From Lachnospiraceae bacterium (GTDB lineage: Bacteria > Bacillota > Clostridia > Lachnospirales > Lachnospiraceae), in the NCBI GenBank assembly GCA_022787145.1, contig JALFVM010000194.1, positions 1 to 50,745 on the forward strand: a stretch of 50,745 nucleotides of DNA, read 5' to 3'. Made by a program: the position numbers and the translations under genes. The notes below the pieces were generated by a model. The model was not told the DNA's origin and made no database searches. It was given only the letters and a program-made list of their open reading frames with translations. Shown piece after piece: positions 6,908 through 15,844 of this stretch. Within the stretch, counting starts at the first letter, position 1, and each line of letters starts with the position of its first letter.

Positions 6908-8989
6908 CTACGCCTCTTTCGACGCTGCTGCCTCTGCCAGCCCCTGCACCTGTGCGTATGCCTGTGAAAAAAAGAATTCCTGTGAATTCAGCTGTGTCTC
7001 ATCTGACTGAACTCTCGTATAAATACCATCGCTTTTCAGTTCTCGCACCTGTTGGTTATCGCTGAGCATGGTAATAAACATTTCGTTCAACTGACCACGA
7101 AGATCCGGATCATAAATCGGAACAGCTACCTCCACGCGGCGCAATGTATTTCTGGTCATGAAATCAGCAGATGCTATGTACAGTTTCTGGCGTTCTCCGC
7201 AGCCGAAAATATAAATGCGGGAGTGTTCCAGATAACGGCCTACAATACTGATCACGCGGATATTTTCTGTCTCACCCTCTACCCCAGGTATCAGACAGCA
7301 GATGCCGCGAACCACCAGATCAATTTTCACGCCAGCCTTGGACGCCTGAATCAGACGATCAATAATTTTCTTATCGGTCAGAGAGTTAATCTTTACTCCA
7401 ATGTAGGCGTCCTCTCCATTCTTTGCATGCTCGATTTCTTCCTCGATCATGCCCAAGACTTTATTCTGAAGGCAATTCGGAGCAACCAGAAGATGTTTCG
7501 TCGCTTTTACCGTCTCTCCCATTGCAAGAGCTCCGAATACAGCAGAAGCCTCCTGTCCGATTTCCGTATTCGCTGTCATCATCGATAAATCTGTATACAA
7601 TCTTGCCGTTTTTTCATTGTAATTTCCGGTTCCAACCTGTGTAATGTACTCCAGGCCATTTTCTGTCTTTCTGGTAATCAGACAGAGCTTGGAGTGCACT
7701 TTATAGCCATCCAGTCCGTAAATCACCTGACAGCCTGCCTCCTCCAGTCTTCTGGACCACTCAATATTATTTTCTTCATCAAAACGAGCTTTCAGCTCTA
7801 CCAGAACCAGCACTTCTTTTCCGTTCTCTGCCGCTTCAATCAGCGCCTCTACCACCTTACTCTGACGAGCGACACGATACAATGTCATCTTCACCGATAC
7901 CACCTGCGGATCATTTGCCGCTTCGTGCAGCATTTCCAGAAACGGTTTAATGCTGTCAAATGGATAAGACAGAAGTTTATCCTTCTGCTGAATCTGTGCC
8001 AGAATGGATTCGCCTTTTTTAAACTGTGGAGAGTTCTGAGGAATTCTTTTTTCATAGAACAGCTCCGGAATATTTCTCAGTTTGTCTTCCAGTTGGAATA
8101 AGAATGATAAATCCAATGGTGTATGATTACGAAAAACATAATCTTCCTTTACATCCAGATAATCACAGAGCGTATCTACAATATCTCCGTCCAGTTCCCT
8201 GGACATCTCCAGACGTACCGGTGCCAGTCTTTTTCTTTTCTTGATCAGATCCACCATAAAATCACGATAGTCCAGATCCTCATCATAAAGTGCATCTGCG
8301 TCAATATCTGCATTTCGCGTCACACGAATCAGAGATTTTGATTTTACGGTATAACCTGGAAAGGCATCTGGAATGTAATGCAGGATCAGTTCTTCGGAAA
8401 GCATATACGTTCCGGAATTTCCAGGAACAGGAATCAATCTCGGGAAAACACCGGAACTACATGGAATAATACCCAGTTTTTCTTTTCCGTTTTTTCGTTC
8501 TAATACGCCTACCGCATAGATCTCTTTGTTTCTGAGGAATGGGAACGGCTGTCTTTTTCCGACAATGGTAGGAGAAATCAGCGGTGCAATCTCACTTTCA
8601 AAATACTGTCTCAAAGACTGACTTTCCTTTTTGCTCACCTTTCGGAAATCTACGATTTTGATGCCGTATTTTTCCAGCTCATTCATCATCTCTTCATAGA
8701 CAGCATCTTTTCTGTAATTCAAACGTGAGACCTCTTCCAGAATCGCCCTGATCTGCTCCTGTGGAGTCATATTTGTCTTGTTGTCACGAATTTCTTTGGA
8801 AACAAGCATCTGATCAATCAAAGAACCAATTCTTACCATAAAGAACTCATCCAGATTGCTCTGGTAAATAGACGCAAAGGACAATCTCTCACACAGCGGT
8901 GTTTTTTTGTCTTCTGCCTCCTCCAGCACACGTTCATTGAACTTCACCCATGACAGTTCGCGATTCATGTAAATTTTCTGTTTGCTCAT
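6908..8989 (-). CDS. ppk1: Polyphosphate kinase 1
   Basis: The 693-residue protein is the usual length for PPK1, which reversibly transfers the terminal phosphate of ATP to a polyphosphate chain. It starts with YMNRELSWVKFNERVL, typical of the N domain. The two catalytic histidine regions of the phospholipase-D-like core are present (GYKVHSKLCLI and GRYLEHSRIYIFG), together with ARFDEENNIEWSRRLEEAG. I chose ATG 8989 over the in-frame ATG 9022 because GGAGAG lies 6 bases before it and the conserved start follows at once. The upstream region has PhoP-box-like repeats, so induction by phosphate starvation is likely. Confidence 0.95.
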   Translation of the reverse strand: MSKQKIYMNRELSWVKFNERVLEEAEDKKTPLCERLSFASIYQSNLDEFFMVRIGSLIDQMLVSKEIRDNKTNMTPQEQIRAILEEVSRLNYRKDAVYEEMMNELEKYGIKIVDFRKVSKKESQSLRQYFESEIAPLISPTIVGKRQPFPFLRNKEIYAVGVLERKNGKEKLGIIPCSSGVFPRLIPVPGNSGTYMLSEELILHYIPDAFPGYTVKSKSLIRVTRNADIDADALYDEDLDYRDFMVDLIKKRKRLAPVRLEMSRELDGDIVDTLCDYLDVKEDYVFRNHTPLDLSFLFQLEDKLRNIPELFYEKRIPQNSPQFKKGESILAQIQQKDKLLSYPFDSIKPFLEMLHEAANDPQVVSVKMTLYRVARQSKVVEALIEAAENGKEVLVLVELKARFDEENNIEWSRRLEEAGCQVIYGLDGYKVHSKLCLITRKTENGLEYITQVGTGNYNEKTARLYTDLSMMTANTEIGQEASAVFGALAMGETVKATKHLLVAPNCLQNKVLGMIEEEIEHAKNGEDAYIGVKINSLTDKKIIDRLIQASKAGVKIDLVVRGICCLIPGVEGETENIRVISIVGRYLEHSRIYIFGCGERQKLYIASADFMTRNTLRRVEVAVPIYDPDLRGQLNEMFITMLSDNQQVRELKSDGIYTRVQSDETQLNSQEFFFSQAYAQVQGLAEAAASKEA

Positions 8990-9048
8990 ACTTTTCTCTC
9001 CGTTTTTTATTTTTTTCAACATTTTCCTCTTTTATCATATTTCCTTTC

Positions 9049-9088
9049 TGTATAATCTAATGTCCTGTTTTTGTAAAATTAACGTAAA
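9049..9088 (-). promoter_or_regulatory. PhoP/PhoB-box-like repeats at ppk1 promoter
   Basis: On the minus strand TTTACG (9083-9088), TTTACA (9072-9077), AGGACA (9061-9066) and TTATAC (9050-9055) begin exactly 11 bases apart. Bacillus-type PhoP boxes are TTWACA-like hexamers with 11-bp periodicity. The last hexamer overlaps a possible -10 region. Confidence 0.5.
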
Positions 9089-9125
9089 ATATCGCACAGG
9101 ACTCTTTCAAATCCTGTGCGATATT
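9088..9125 (-). terminator. Terminator of the pst-pho operon
   Basis: A 14-bp stem (9088-9101 with 9112-9125) is followed by TTTT on the minus strand, 75 bases after phoR. Its lower stem touches the first PhoP-box-like hexamer of the ppk1 promoter. Confidence 0.75.
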
Positions 9126-9201
9126 CCTATTTATAATCCTTTATAAATTTATCCTGATGATACAAGGGGCAAAATACCTTTTGACCCCTACATCATCCTG
9201 A

Positions 9202-10866
9202 TCACAGCGGAAACACTACCGTAATCTTCGTTCCCTTGCCCAGTGCACTGTCCACTTTGATCTCTCCTTTGTGCATCGCCACACCATGCTTGACAATGGA
9301 AAGGCCCAGCCCGGTTCCCTCGATTTCTCGGGAGCGGCTCTTATCCACGCGGTAAAATCGTTCAAACACTCGTTCCCTGTCGGCAGCGGCAATACCTACA
9401 CCGGTATCCTTCACCACGAACTCGGCATGATCTCCTTTGCGATGGACATGAATGTGTACTTTTCCGTTTTCGACATTGTATTTGATAGCATTGTCCACCA
9501 GATTATAAACAATTTCACTGAGCAATTGCCGGTTGCCGTGAATCTTTACAGACTCTCCTTTTAGTTTCACCGTGATGTTTCGTTCCTCTGCCTTCTGCTG
9601 CAATTGCCAGTTCACATCGTTTGCCATCATCCACAAATCCACTTCTTCCTCCATCGGAAGGCAGTCTTCCTGCTCATCCAGCTTGGACAGCTTGATAATA
9701 TCCGCCACCAGTGTCGACAGGCGATTTGCCTCCTGATAGATACGCCCCGCAAATTCCGGTGTATTCTCCGCACTGACCATATGGTTCATGATCAGCTCCG
9801 CATAACCGGAAATGGACATCAGAGGTGTCTTCAGTTCATGGGAAACATTAGCTGTAAATTCGCGCCGCATCCGCTCATTCTGTGCTTTCTGCGTAACATC
9901 GAGAATGAAGATGACCGCACCACGGATTTCCTGGTCTACACGGACAGGATTTCCAAGAAATTGATAATTGCCGCCCTCCATCTCTACAATCCGATTGTTA
10001 GACTGCCCCTGCAATGCCAGATCCAGACAGGCCTTCAGATCCTGGTTTCGGCTCAGGGTAAGAATATTCTTATGGATGCACTCCTTCTTTTTAATATGAA
10101 AAAGTCCAAGTGCCTTTTTGTTGATAGACAAAATCACAGTTTTGTCCGTAACGATCAAACCATCCTGCATATTTTCCGTGATGGTATCGTACTCGTCCTG
10201 CTTTTCTTTCAGTGTCTCTACCTGCTGCGCAATCTGGTGGTTCTGCTGGTTGATTCTCGTAAGAAGAGGAGATATCTCTTCATATACATCGTTCTCCAGA
10301 GGATGCTCCAGATCCAGACAGTTCAGCGGTCTTACGAGATGCTCCGTCTGTCGTTTTGTAAGAAGTACTGCAATCGCAAGAACACAGGCAAAAATCAGAA
10401 GAAGCGGGATGAGACTGTTACGTATCGTAATAAATACACTGTCTGTCGTTCTTGCCACACGCAGCACATTGCCGTTTGACAGTCTCAATGCATAATAATA
10501 CGTCACTTCTCCCATCGTAAAAGAAAGTCTTGTACTTTTTCCGCTCCCTTTCTCAAGAGCCTCTTTTACCTCCGGGCGTTCTTTGTGATTTTCCATTTTT
10601 TCTGCCGGCTCTGCCGAATCATACAAAACAGCCCCATCTGCCTGAATCAGCGTCAGACGGCTGGGGCTTACATTTGCAGTCTGTTCCGACAAATACGAAA
10701 TCCCGGACTCCTCTACAGCCAGCTTCACATATCCGGCCTCTGTCTCTACCATTTCCTGCATCTGGTGTCGGCTCTGCTGATCGATCAGAATAATCATCAG
10801 CCCAAACATGACCAGCATGGAAATGGCAATCAGAATTGTCATATTTTTCAGAATTTTTTTCTTCAT
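9202..10866 (-). CDS. phoR: Phosphate sensor histidine kinase PhoR
   Basis: The 554-residue kinase has an N-terminal transmembrane helix (about 10-28), an extracytoplasmic sensor loop and a second helix (about 150-168). A PAS-like region (TITENMQDGLIVTDK) follows, then a HisKA domain with phospho-acceptor in ANVSHELKTPL and a HATPase domain with NAIKYN, DTGVGIA and GTGLGLSIVKH. Its start overlaps the end of phoB by 4 bases (ATGA), so the two are translationally coupled. Position after pstSCAB-phoU-phoB supports a phosphate-starvation role, with PstB and PhoU expected to relay phosphate status to it. Confidence 0.92.
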   Translation of the reverse strand: MKKKILKNMTILIAISMLVMFGLMIILIDQQSRHQMQEMVETEAGYVKLAVEESGISYLSEQTANVSPSRLTLIQADGAVLYDSAEPAEKMENHKERPEVKEALEKGSGKSTRLSFTMGEVTYYYALRLSNGNVLRVARTTDSVFITIRNSLIPLLLIFACVLAIAVLLTKRQTEHLVRPLNCLDLEHPLENDVYEEISPLLTRINQQNHQIAQQVETLKEKQDEYDTITENMQDGLIVTDKTVILSINKKALGLFHIKKKECIHKNILTLSRNQDLKACLDLALQGQSNNRIVEMEGGNYQFLGNPVRVDQEIRGAVIFILDVTQKAQNERMRREFTANVSHELKTPLMSISGYAELIMNHMVSAENTPEFAGRIYQEANRLSTLVADIIKLSKLDEQEDCLPMEEEVDLWMMANDVNWQLQQKAEERNITVKLKGESVKIHGNRQLLSEIVYNLVDNAIKYNVENGKVHIHVHRKGDHAEFVVKDTGVGIAAADRERVFERFYRVDKSRSREIEGTGLGLSIVKHGVAMHKGEIKVDSALGKGTKITVVFPL

Positions 10867-11537
10867 CTTGGTTCTCCAATACGATATCCGACTCCGCGCA
10901 CCGTCTCGATCAGCTCACCGCAGGTTCCAAGCTTCTGGCGAAGTGTACGGATGTGCACATCCACGGTTCTCGTCTCACCATCAAAATCATACCCCCAGAT
11001 GTGTGCCAACAGCTGATCTCTGGAAAGGACAATTCCAACGTTCTCCAACAGATACTGCAAAAGCTGAAATTCCTTGAGGGTCAGAACGGTCTCTTCCCCA
11101 TCAACGGTCACGACATGCTTGTTGACATCCAGTTCCAGTTTGCCGATTCCAAGCCTTCGATTGGAAGGTACTTTTTTACTGCGGCGAAGCAGAGCTTTTA
11201 CACGCGCAACAAATTCCATCATTCCGAAAGGCTTTGCAATATAGTCATCCGCTCCGCTGTCCAGTCCAAGAACCTTGTCGTACTCCGCACCTCTGGCAGT
11301 AACCATGATAACAGGAATATCTTTGGTATTTGTGGAATTTTTCAATTTTTTCAGAATCTCAAGGCCATCTTCTCCCGGAAGCATGATATCCAGAAGAATC
11401 AGCTCCGGTTTTTCCAGTGCCAGATCCTGAAAAAATTCTGCTCCGCTGGCAAAACCTTTGGCCTCAAAGCCACTTGTCTCCAGCGTATATACAATCAATT
11501 CTCTGATGTTTCTCTCATCTTCGACGCAATAAATCAT
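10863..11537 (-). CDS. phoB: Response regulator PhoB/PhoP type
   Basis: The 224-residue OmpR-class regulator has a receiver domain with the acidic pair (VEDE), the phospho-acceptor Asp in LLDIMLPGEDG, the Thr in MVTARG and the Lys in YIAKPF. A C-terminal winged helix follows (LTLKEFQLLQYLLEN, TRTVDVHIRTLRQKLG, VRGVGYRI). An AAAGGAG site precedes the start. It should bind the TTTACA-type repeats seen before pstS and ppk1. Confidence 0.93.
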   Translation of the reverse strand: MIYCVEDERNIRELIVYTLETSGFEAKGFASGAEFFQDLALEKPELILLDIMLPGEDGLEILKKLKNSTNTKDIPVIMVTARGAEYDKVLGLDSGADDYIAKPFGMMEFVARVKALLRRSKKVPSNRRLGIGKLELDVNKHVVTVDGEETVLTLKEFQLLQYLLENVGIVLSRDQLLAHIWGYDFDGETRTVDVHIRTLRQKLGTCGELIETVRGVGYRIGEPR

Positions 11538-11540
11538 ATG

Positions 11541-12185
11541 TTAAGCTCCTTTATGCACACCGGTCAGGGAAAATTCTACCCACTCTGCAACGTTCGTTGC
11601 ATGGTCGCCAATACGCTCATAATATTTTGCGATCATCAGCACATCCAGGGCACATTCTCCATCCGCCGGATTTTTCTGAATAATATCCAATAACTTTTTC
11701 TTCATTTTTATAAAAAGTTCATCTACCGTATCATCCGCGGCAATCACTTTCTGGGCAATATCCAGATCCCGTTTGACATAGGCATCCACCGCAGACGTTA
11801 CCATGTTCATTGTGGCCTCTGCCATCTCCTTCAAAGTCACCATTTCGTCCGCCACCGGAATATGTGCAGTTGCTACGATTTCCGCAATATCCGCTGCCTG
11901 ATCTCCGATACGCTCCATATCTGTGATCATCTTCAAAGCAGCCGATACCTGACGCAGATCTTTTGCTACAGGCTGCTGCTGCAGAAGAAGTTTCAGGCAC
12001 AGATTCTCAATATCACGCTCTGCGCGGTCAATCACAGAATCATGTGCAATAATCTCTTTTGCCGCCTCCTTGTCTTCGTTCAGAAGTACTTTATAGGTTT
12101 CCTTAATGGCATCCTCACATAAGGTTCCCATCTCAATCAGTTCCAAATTCAACTGTGCAAGCTGTGCATCAAATCTATTTCTCAT
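11541..12185 (-). CDS. phoU: Phosphate signalling protein PhoU
   Basis: The 214-residue protein has two tandem PhoU three-helix repeats with the metal-binding pattern MERIGDQAADIAE and YERIGDHATNVAEW. PhoU links the PstSCAB transporter to PhoR and is needed to shut the regulon off in high phosphate. I placed the start at 12185 (MRNRFDAQL), where the family begins; an upstream extension to 12284 would run antisense-like through pstB and is not supported. It starts 5 bases after the pstB stop. Confidence 0.93.
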   Translation of the reverse strand: MRNRFDAQLAQLNLELIEMGTLCEDAIKETYKVLLNEDKEAAKEIIAHDSVIDRAERDIENLCLKLLLQQQPVAKDLRQVSAALKMITDMERIGDQAADIAEIVATAHIPVADEMVTLKEMAEATMNMVTSAVDAYVKRDLDIAQKVIAADDTVDELFIKMKKKLLDIIQKNPADGECALDVLMIAKYYERIGDHATNVAEWVEFSLTGVHKGA

Positions 12186-12189
12186 ATCA

Positions 12190-12942
12190 TCAACCAAACC
12201 TTCCTGTAATATAGTCCTCTGTTTTCTTGTTCTTTGGCATGGAGAATAATTGTTCCGTATCGCCAAACTCAATGACCTCCCCAAGAAGGAAGAATGCGGT
12301 TTTGTCAGAAATACGCACTGCCTGCTGCATATTGTGGGTAACCATGATGATAGTATAATCCTTTTTTAATTCGACCGCAAGATCTTCAATTTTGGAAGTG
12401 GAAATTGGATCAAGTGCAGAAGTCGGTTCATCCATCAACAGCACCTCCGGCTGTACGGCAAGCGCACGGGCGATACAAAGTCGCTGCTGCTGTCCGCCGG
12501 ACATTCCGAGCGCACTTTTTTTCAGTCGATCCTTGACCTCATCCCAGATTGCCGCGTCACGCAGCGATTTCTCCACGATATCGTCCAGTTTGGCTTTGCT
12601 TCGGATTCCGTGTGTTCTCGGTCCGTAGGCAATGTTGTCATAAATACTCATAGGGAACGGATTTGGTTTCTGAAATACCATTCCCACACGTTTTCTCAAA
12701 AGATTGACATCCATGTCTCCATAAATGTCTTCTCCGTCCAGCAGCACATTTCCCGTAATCTTGCATCCCTCGACCAGATCATTCATACGATTTAATGATT
12801 TCAGCAGAGTCGATTTTCCACAGCCGCTGGGTCCGATAAATGCCGTGATTTCTTTCTCCGGCAACTCCATATTAATCTGTTTTAAGGCTTTAAAATCACC
12901 GTAATATAAGTCCAGATTCTGAATTGATATTTTACTGTTCAT
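12190..12942 (-). CDS. pstB: Phosphate ABC transporter ATPase PstB
   Basis: The 250-residue ATPase has Walker [10 protein letters not shown] (about residue 38), the Q-loop in [15 protein letters not shown], signature [15 protein letters not shown], Walker [13 protein letters not shown] and the switch His in MVTHNMQQA. The PNPFP sequence after the Q-loop is characteristic of PstB. It starts 3 bases after pstA. Confidence 0.97.
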   Translation of the reverse strand: MNSKISIQNLDLYYGDFKALKQINMELPEKEITAFIGPSGCGKSTLLKSLNRMNDLVEGCKITGNVLLDGEDIYGDMDVNLLRKRVGMVFQKPNPFPMSIYDNIAYGPRTHGIRSKAKLDDIVEKSLRDAAIWDEVKDRLKKSALGMSGGQQQRLCIARALAVQPEVLLMDEPTSALDPISTSKIEDLAVELKKDYTIIMVTHNMQQAVRISDKTAFFLLGEVIEFGDTEQLFSMPKNKKTEDYITGRFG

Positions 12943-12945
12943 CTC

Positions 12946-13812
12946 TTATCCTTTCGTAATGCGTTTTGCTATCATTCCTGATATCCAGTTAATCAGCAGT
13001 ACCATAACCAGAAGGATGACTGCTGTTGCATATGCCTGATCCATATGCAGACCCTCACTCGACAATGCATACATATGAACGGCCAGTGTTCTTCCGGATC
13101 CCATCAGGTTGCTCGGAATCTGCGCTACCGTACCTGCTGTATAAATCAGTGCAGCCGTTTCTCCTACTACTCGCCCGATTGCCAGGATAACTCCTGCCAG
13201 AATTCCAGGCACTGCTGAAGGAAGTACGATTTTAAAAATAGTCCGAAGCTTGCCTGCTCCCAGTCCGAAGCTTGCCTCCCGGTAAGAATCAGGGACTGAT
13301 TTGAGCGCTTCCTCAGCGGTTCGCATGATGACCGGAAGAATCATGATCACCAGTGTAAACGCACCTGCCAGAATGGAATAGCCCCATTTCAGCGTGCTTA
13401 CAAAAAACAGCATACCAAACAATCCATATACGATGGATGGAATACCCGTCAACGTCTCTGCCGTGATACGAACCAGACCGACAAACCGACTTCCTTTTTT
13501 CGCATATTCCACCAGATAAATTGCAGAAAAAATTCCAATCGGGGCTGCAATCGCAAGGGAGAGCAGTGTCATCACAAGTGTATTGATCAAAGAAGGCATC
13601 AGCGATGCATTTTCTGATGTATAGTGCATCGAAAAGAGATCCAGCTGAATAAACGGGATTCCCTTGATCAGAATATAGGCGATCAAAAAAATCAGGACAA
13701 AAAAGGTCGCTAGTGTTGCCAACAGCACCAGCAGTGCAGTCAGTCCGGATCCCGGATGACGCAGATAACTTTTCATTTTGTCAGAAAAGGTAACTTTATT
13801 TCTAATTTCCAT
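12946..13812 (-). CDS. pstA: Phosphate ABC transporter permease PstA
   Basis: The 288-residue permease has six hydrophobic segments. The cytoplasmic coupling loop EALKSVPDSYREASFGLGAGKLRTIFKIVLPSAVPGI is typical of PstA. Its start overlaps the end of pstC by 11 bases and has its own AGGAGG site. Confidence 0.96.
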   Translation of the reverse strand: MEIRNKVTFSDKMKSYLRHPGSGLTALLVLLATLATFFVLIFLIAYILIKGIPFIQLDLFSMHYTSENASLMPSLINTLVMTLLSLAIAAPIGIFSAIYLVEYAKKGSRFVGLVRITAETLTGIPSIVYGLFGMLFFVSTLKWGYSILAGAFTLVIMILPVIMRTAEEALKSVPDSYREASFGLGAGKLRTIFKIVLPSAVPGILAGVILAIGRVVGETAALIYTAGTVAQIPSNLMGSGRTLAVHMYALSSEGLHMDQAYATAVILLVMVLLINWISGMIAKRITKG

Positions 13813-14695
13813 TGTTTGACCTCCTGTTCAGCACCGACAGGCACAGATTGATAATCAAAATAAACACAAACAGTACCACACCGGTTGCAATCAGTGCCTC
13901 TCTGTGGAGATCTGTCGCATAGCCCATCTCAATTACAATGTTAGCCGTCATGGTTCGGACACCTTTGAGCAGTCCATCCGGCATACGCGCCTGGTTTCCC
14001 GCTACCATAATAACCGCCATTGTCTCTCCGATTGCTCTTCCGATTCCAAGAACAACACCTGCCAAAATACCTGATTTTGCAGCAGGAAGAATGACACGGA
14101 AAATGGTTCTTTCATGTGTTGCTCCCAGCGCCAGTGATCCTTCGTAATAACTGTCCGGGATACTGCGAATTGCAGACTCCGTCACACCGATGATAGTCGG
14201 AAGAATCATGATACCAAGCAGAATAGATGCTGTCAGCATGCTGCTTCCGTTGCTGTTCAAATGCTTGTTTCCCGTCACTTCCACCAGGAAATGGCTGAAA
14301 TCGCGCACCATCGGAACGATCAGGACAAGTCCGAAGAAGCCATATACAATGGACGGAACGCCTGCCATCAGCTCTGTCGCTGATTTCAGCGGACGATAAA
14401 TCTGTTTCGGACAATATTTTGCCAGAAACACAGATGTGAGAATGGCAATGGGAACACCAATCAAGATTGCTCCCGCTGTCACATAAATACTTCCCATGAT
14501 CATTGGAAAAATTCCAAAAATCTCATTGGAAGGCCGCCAGGTCTCTCCGCGGAGAAACTTAAGCGGCCCGATTTTTCCAATTGCGGGAATTCCATTTGCA
14601 AATAAGAATACACAAATCAGGGCAACGGCCAGTATCGATACACAGGCTGCGATCAGAAATACCAGACGCATCCCTTTTTCTTTCATATGATTCAT
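13802..14695 (-). CDS. pstC: Phosphate ABC transporter permease PstC
   Basis: The 297-residue permease has six membrane segments. PstC landmarks include NEIFGIFPMIMGSIYVTAGAI, GVPSIVYGFFGL and the EAA-like loop SAIRSIPDSYYEGSLALGAT. It lies 30 bases after pstS and pairs with PstA to form the channel. Confidence 0.96.
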   Translation of the reverse strand: MNHMKEKGMRLVFLIAACVSILAVALICVFLFANGIPAIGKIGPLKFLRGETWRPSNEIFGIFPMIMGSIYVTAGAILIGVPIAILTSVFLAKYCPKQIYRPLKSATELMAGVPSIVYGFFGLVLIVPMVRDFSHFLVEVTGNKHLNSNGSSMLTASILLGIMILPTIIGVTESAIRSIPDSYYEGSLALGATHERTIFRVILPAAKSGILAGVVLGIGRAIGETMAVIMVAGNQARMPDGLLKGVRTMTANIVIEMGYATDLHREALIATGVVLFVFILIINLCLSVLNRRSNNGN

Positions 14696-14725
14696 ATGGA
14701 TTATCCCTCTTTATTTTTTCTTTAT

Positions 14726-15658
14726 TTACTCTGCAAGTTCTGCCCAGTCTAAAATCTCACCAGTGTAGATTCCTTTTACCTGATCGCTGGACAGTTCATC
14801 TAACGGATTTTCCTGATTTACGATAACAGCAATACCGTCCATAGCGATTACCTGAGAGGATACTCCCTCTGATGTCTCACTGTCTTTCAGCTCACGGGAT
14901 GCCATACCGATATCACAGATTCCATCAATTGTAGAAGTAACACCTGTAGTAGAATCGCTCTGCTGAATCTCGATTTCTGCGTTTGGATTCACACCGATAT
15001 AAGCTTCTTTCAGTTTCTCCATAACCGGTGTGACAGAAGAGGAACCTGCCACTACAACTTTTCCTTCCGGTTTTGTTCCTTCATAGGCACCTTCGTCAGA
15101 TGCTTTGATGTAGTTGTTTTCCTCAATGATTGCCTGTCCGTCAGCACTCATAATATAATCAATGAAATCCTGTGCCACATCACTGAGGCCGTCTTTTGTG
15201 ACAATGTTGAATGGTCTTGCAATTTTGTAGGAGCCATTGGATACGTTCTCACCAGTTGCCTCGACACCGTCAATTTTCACTGCCTTTACGGTATCATCGA
15301 GAGAACCGAGTGATACATAACCGATTGCATATGGGTCACCAGCTACCGATGTCAGCATAACGGATGTGCTGTTGGTGATACTTGCCTCTGTGGTTGTCAT
15401 ATCTACTTTCTCACCATTTTGCTCTTCCTGCACACCGAACAGTTCAATAAAAGCACCTCTTGTACCGGATCCGTCTTCTCTGGATACTACAGTAATCGGT
15501 CCCTCTGCTGTGGTCTCTTCTGTACCCTCTGCTGCCGCCTGTGTTTCCTCTGCCTGTGCTGTGCTGTCGCTTCCTGCATCAGAACCGCCACATCCTGCAA
15601 GAGTTCCCATTGCCATTGTTGCTGCTGTTAACATTACAAGAAATTTTCTCATCTTCAT
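14726..15658 (-). CDS. pstS: Phosphate-binding lipoprotein PstS, permuted
   Basis: The 310-residue lipoprotein has a signal ending in TLAGC, an Ala/Glu/Thr-rich linker and then the two PstS half-domains in swapped order. VVSREDGSGTRGAFIEL begins at about residue 53, and AGSSSVTPVMEKLKEAY with IGMASRELKDSE begins at about residue 205. The last residues (KGIYTGEILDWAELAE) would, in ordinary PstS, run straight into the VVSRE segment, so the break point is clean. I chose ATG 15658 because AGGAG lies 9 bases before it and the signal peptide starts there. It is first gene of the pst-pho operon and should deliver phosphate to PstCAB. Confidence 0.93.
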   Translation of the reverse strand: MKMRKFLVMLTAATMAMGTLAGCGGSDAGSDSTAQAEETQAAAEGTEETTAEGPITVVSREDGSGTRGAFIELFGVQEEQNGEKVDMTTTEASITNSTSVMLTSVAGDPYAIGYVSLGSLDDTVKAVKIDGVEATGENVSNGSYKIARPFNIVTKDGLSDVAQDFIDYIMSADGQAIIEENNYIKASDEGAYEGTKPEGKVVVAGSSSVTPVMEKLKEAYIGVNPNAEIEIQQSDSTTGVTSTIDGICDIGMASRELKDSETSEGVSSQVIAMDGIAVIVNQENPLDELSSDQVKGIYTGEILDWAELAE

Positions 15659-15721
15659 TTTTACATTCTCCTTCAATTTACTTTTCAGATTCAATATGTG
15701 TGTTGTTGTTTTACAGTCTGT

Positions 15722-15776
15722 ATCTTATCGAAGGAATGTAAAATCCAAAAGTCTGCCTCTGTAAAGTTTAAGTTAA
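15722..15776 (-). promoter_or_regulatory. PhoP/PhoB-box-like repeats and promoter of pstS
   Basis: On the minus strand TTAACT (15771-15776) and TTTACA (15760-15765) begin 11 bases apart, and a further TTTACA (15737-15742) begins 23 bases on. A TAAGAT at 15722-15727 is a plausible -10. No good -35 is present, as expected for an activator-dependent Pho promoter. Confidence 0.5.
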
Positions 15777-15791
15777 AAAAATTTACAATAA

Positions 15792-15838
15792 AAAAAGAAT
15801 GTAAAATCCCGATTATCCCGAAATCCTACATTCTTTTT
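15792..15838 (-). terminator. Terminator of alpha/beta hydrolase gene
   Basis: AAAAAGAATGTA (15792-15803) pairs with TACATTCTTTTT (15827-15838) and is followed by T-rich sequence on the minus strand, 6 bases after the hydrolase stop codon. The plus-strand T-run suggests it may work in both directions. Confidence 0.65.
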
Positions 15839-15844
15839 CATTTT

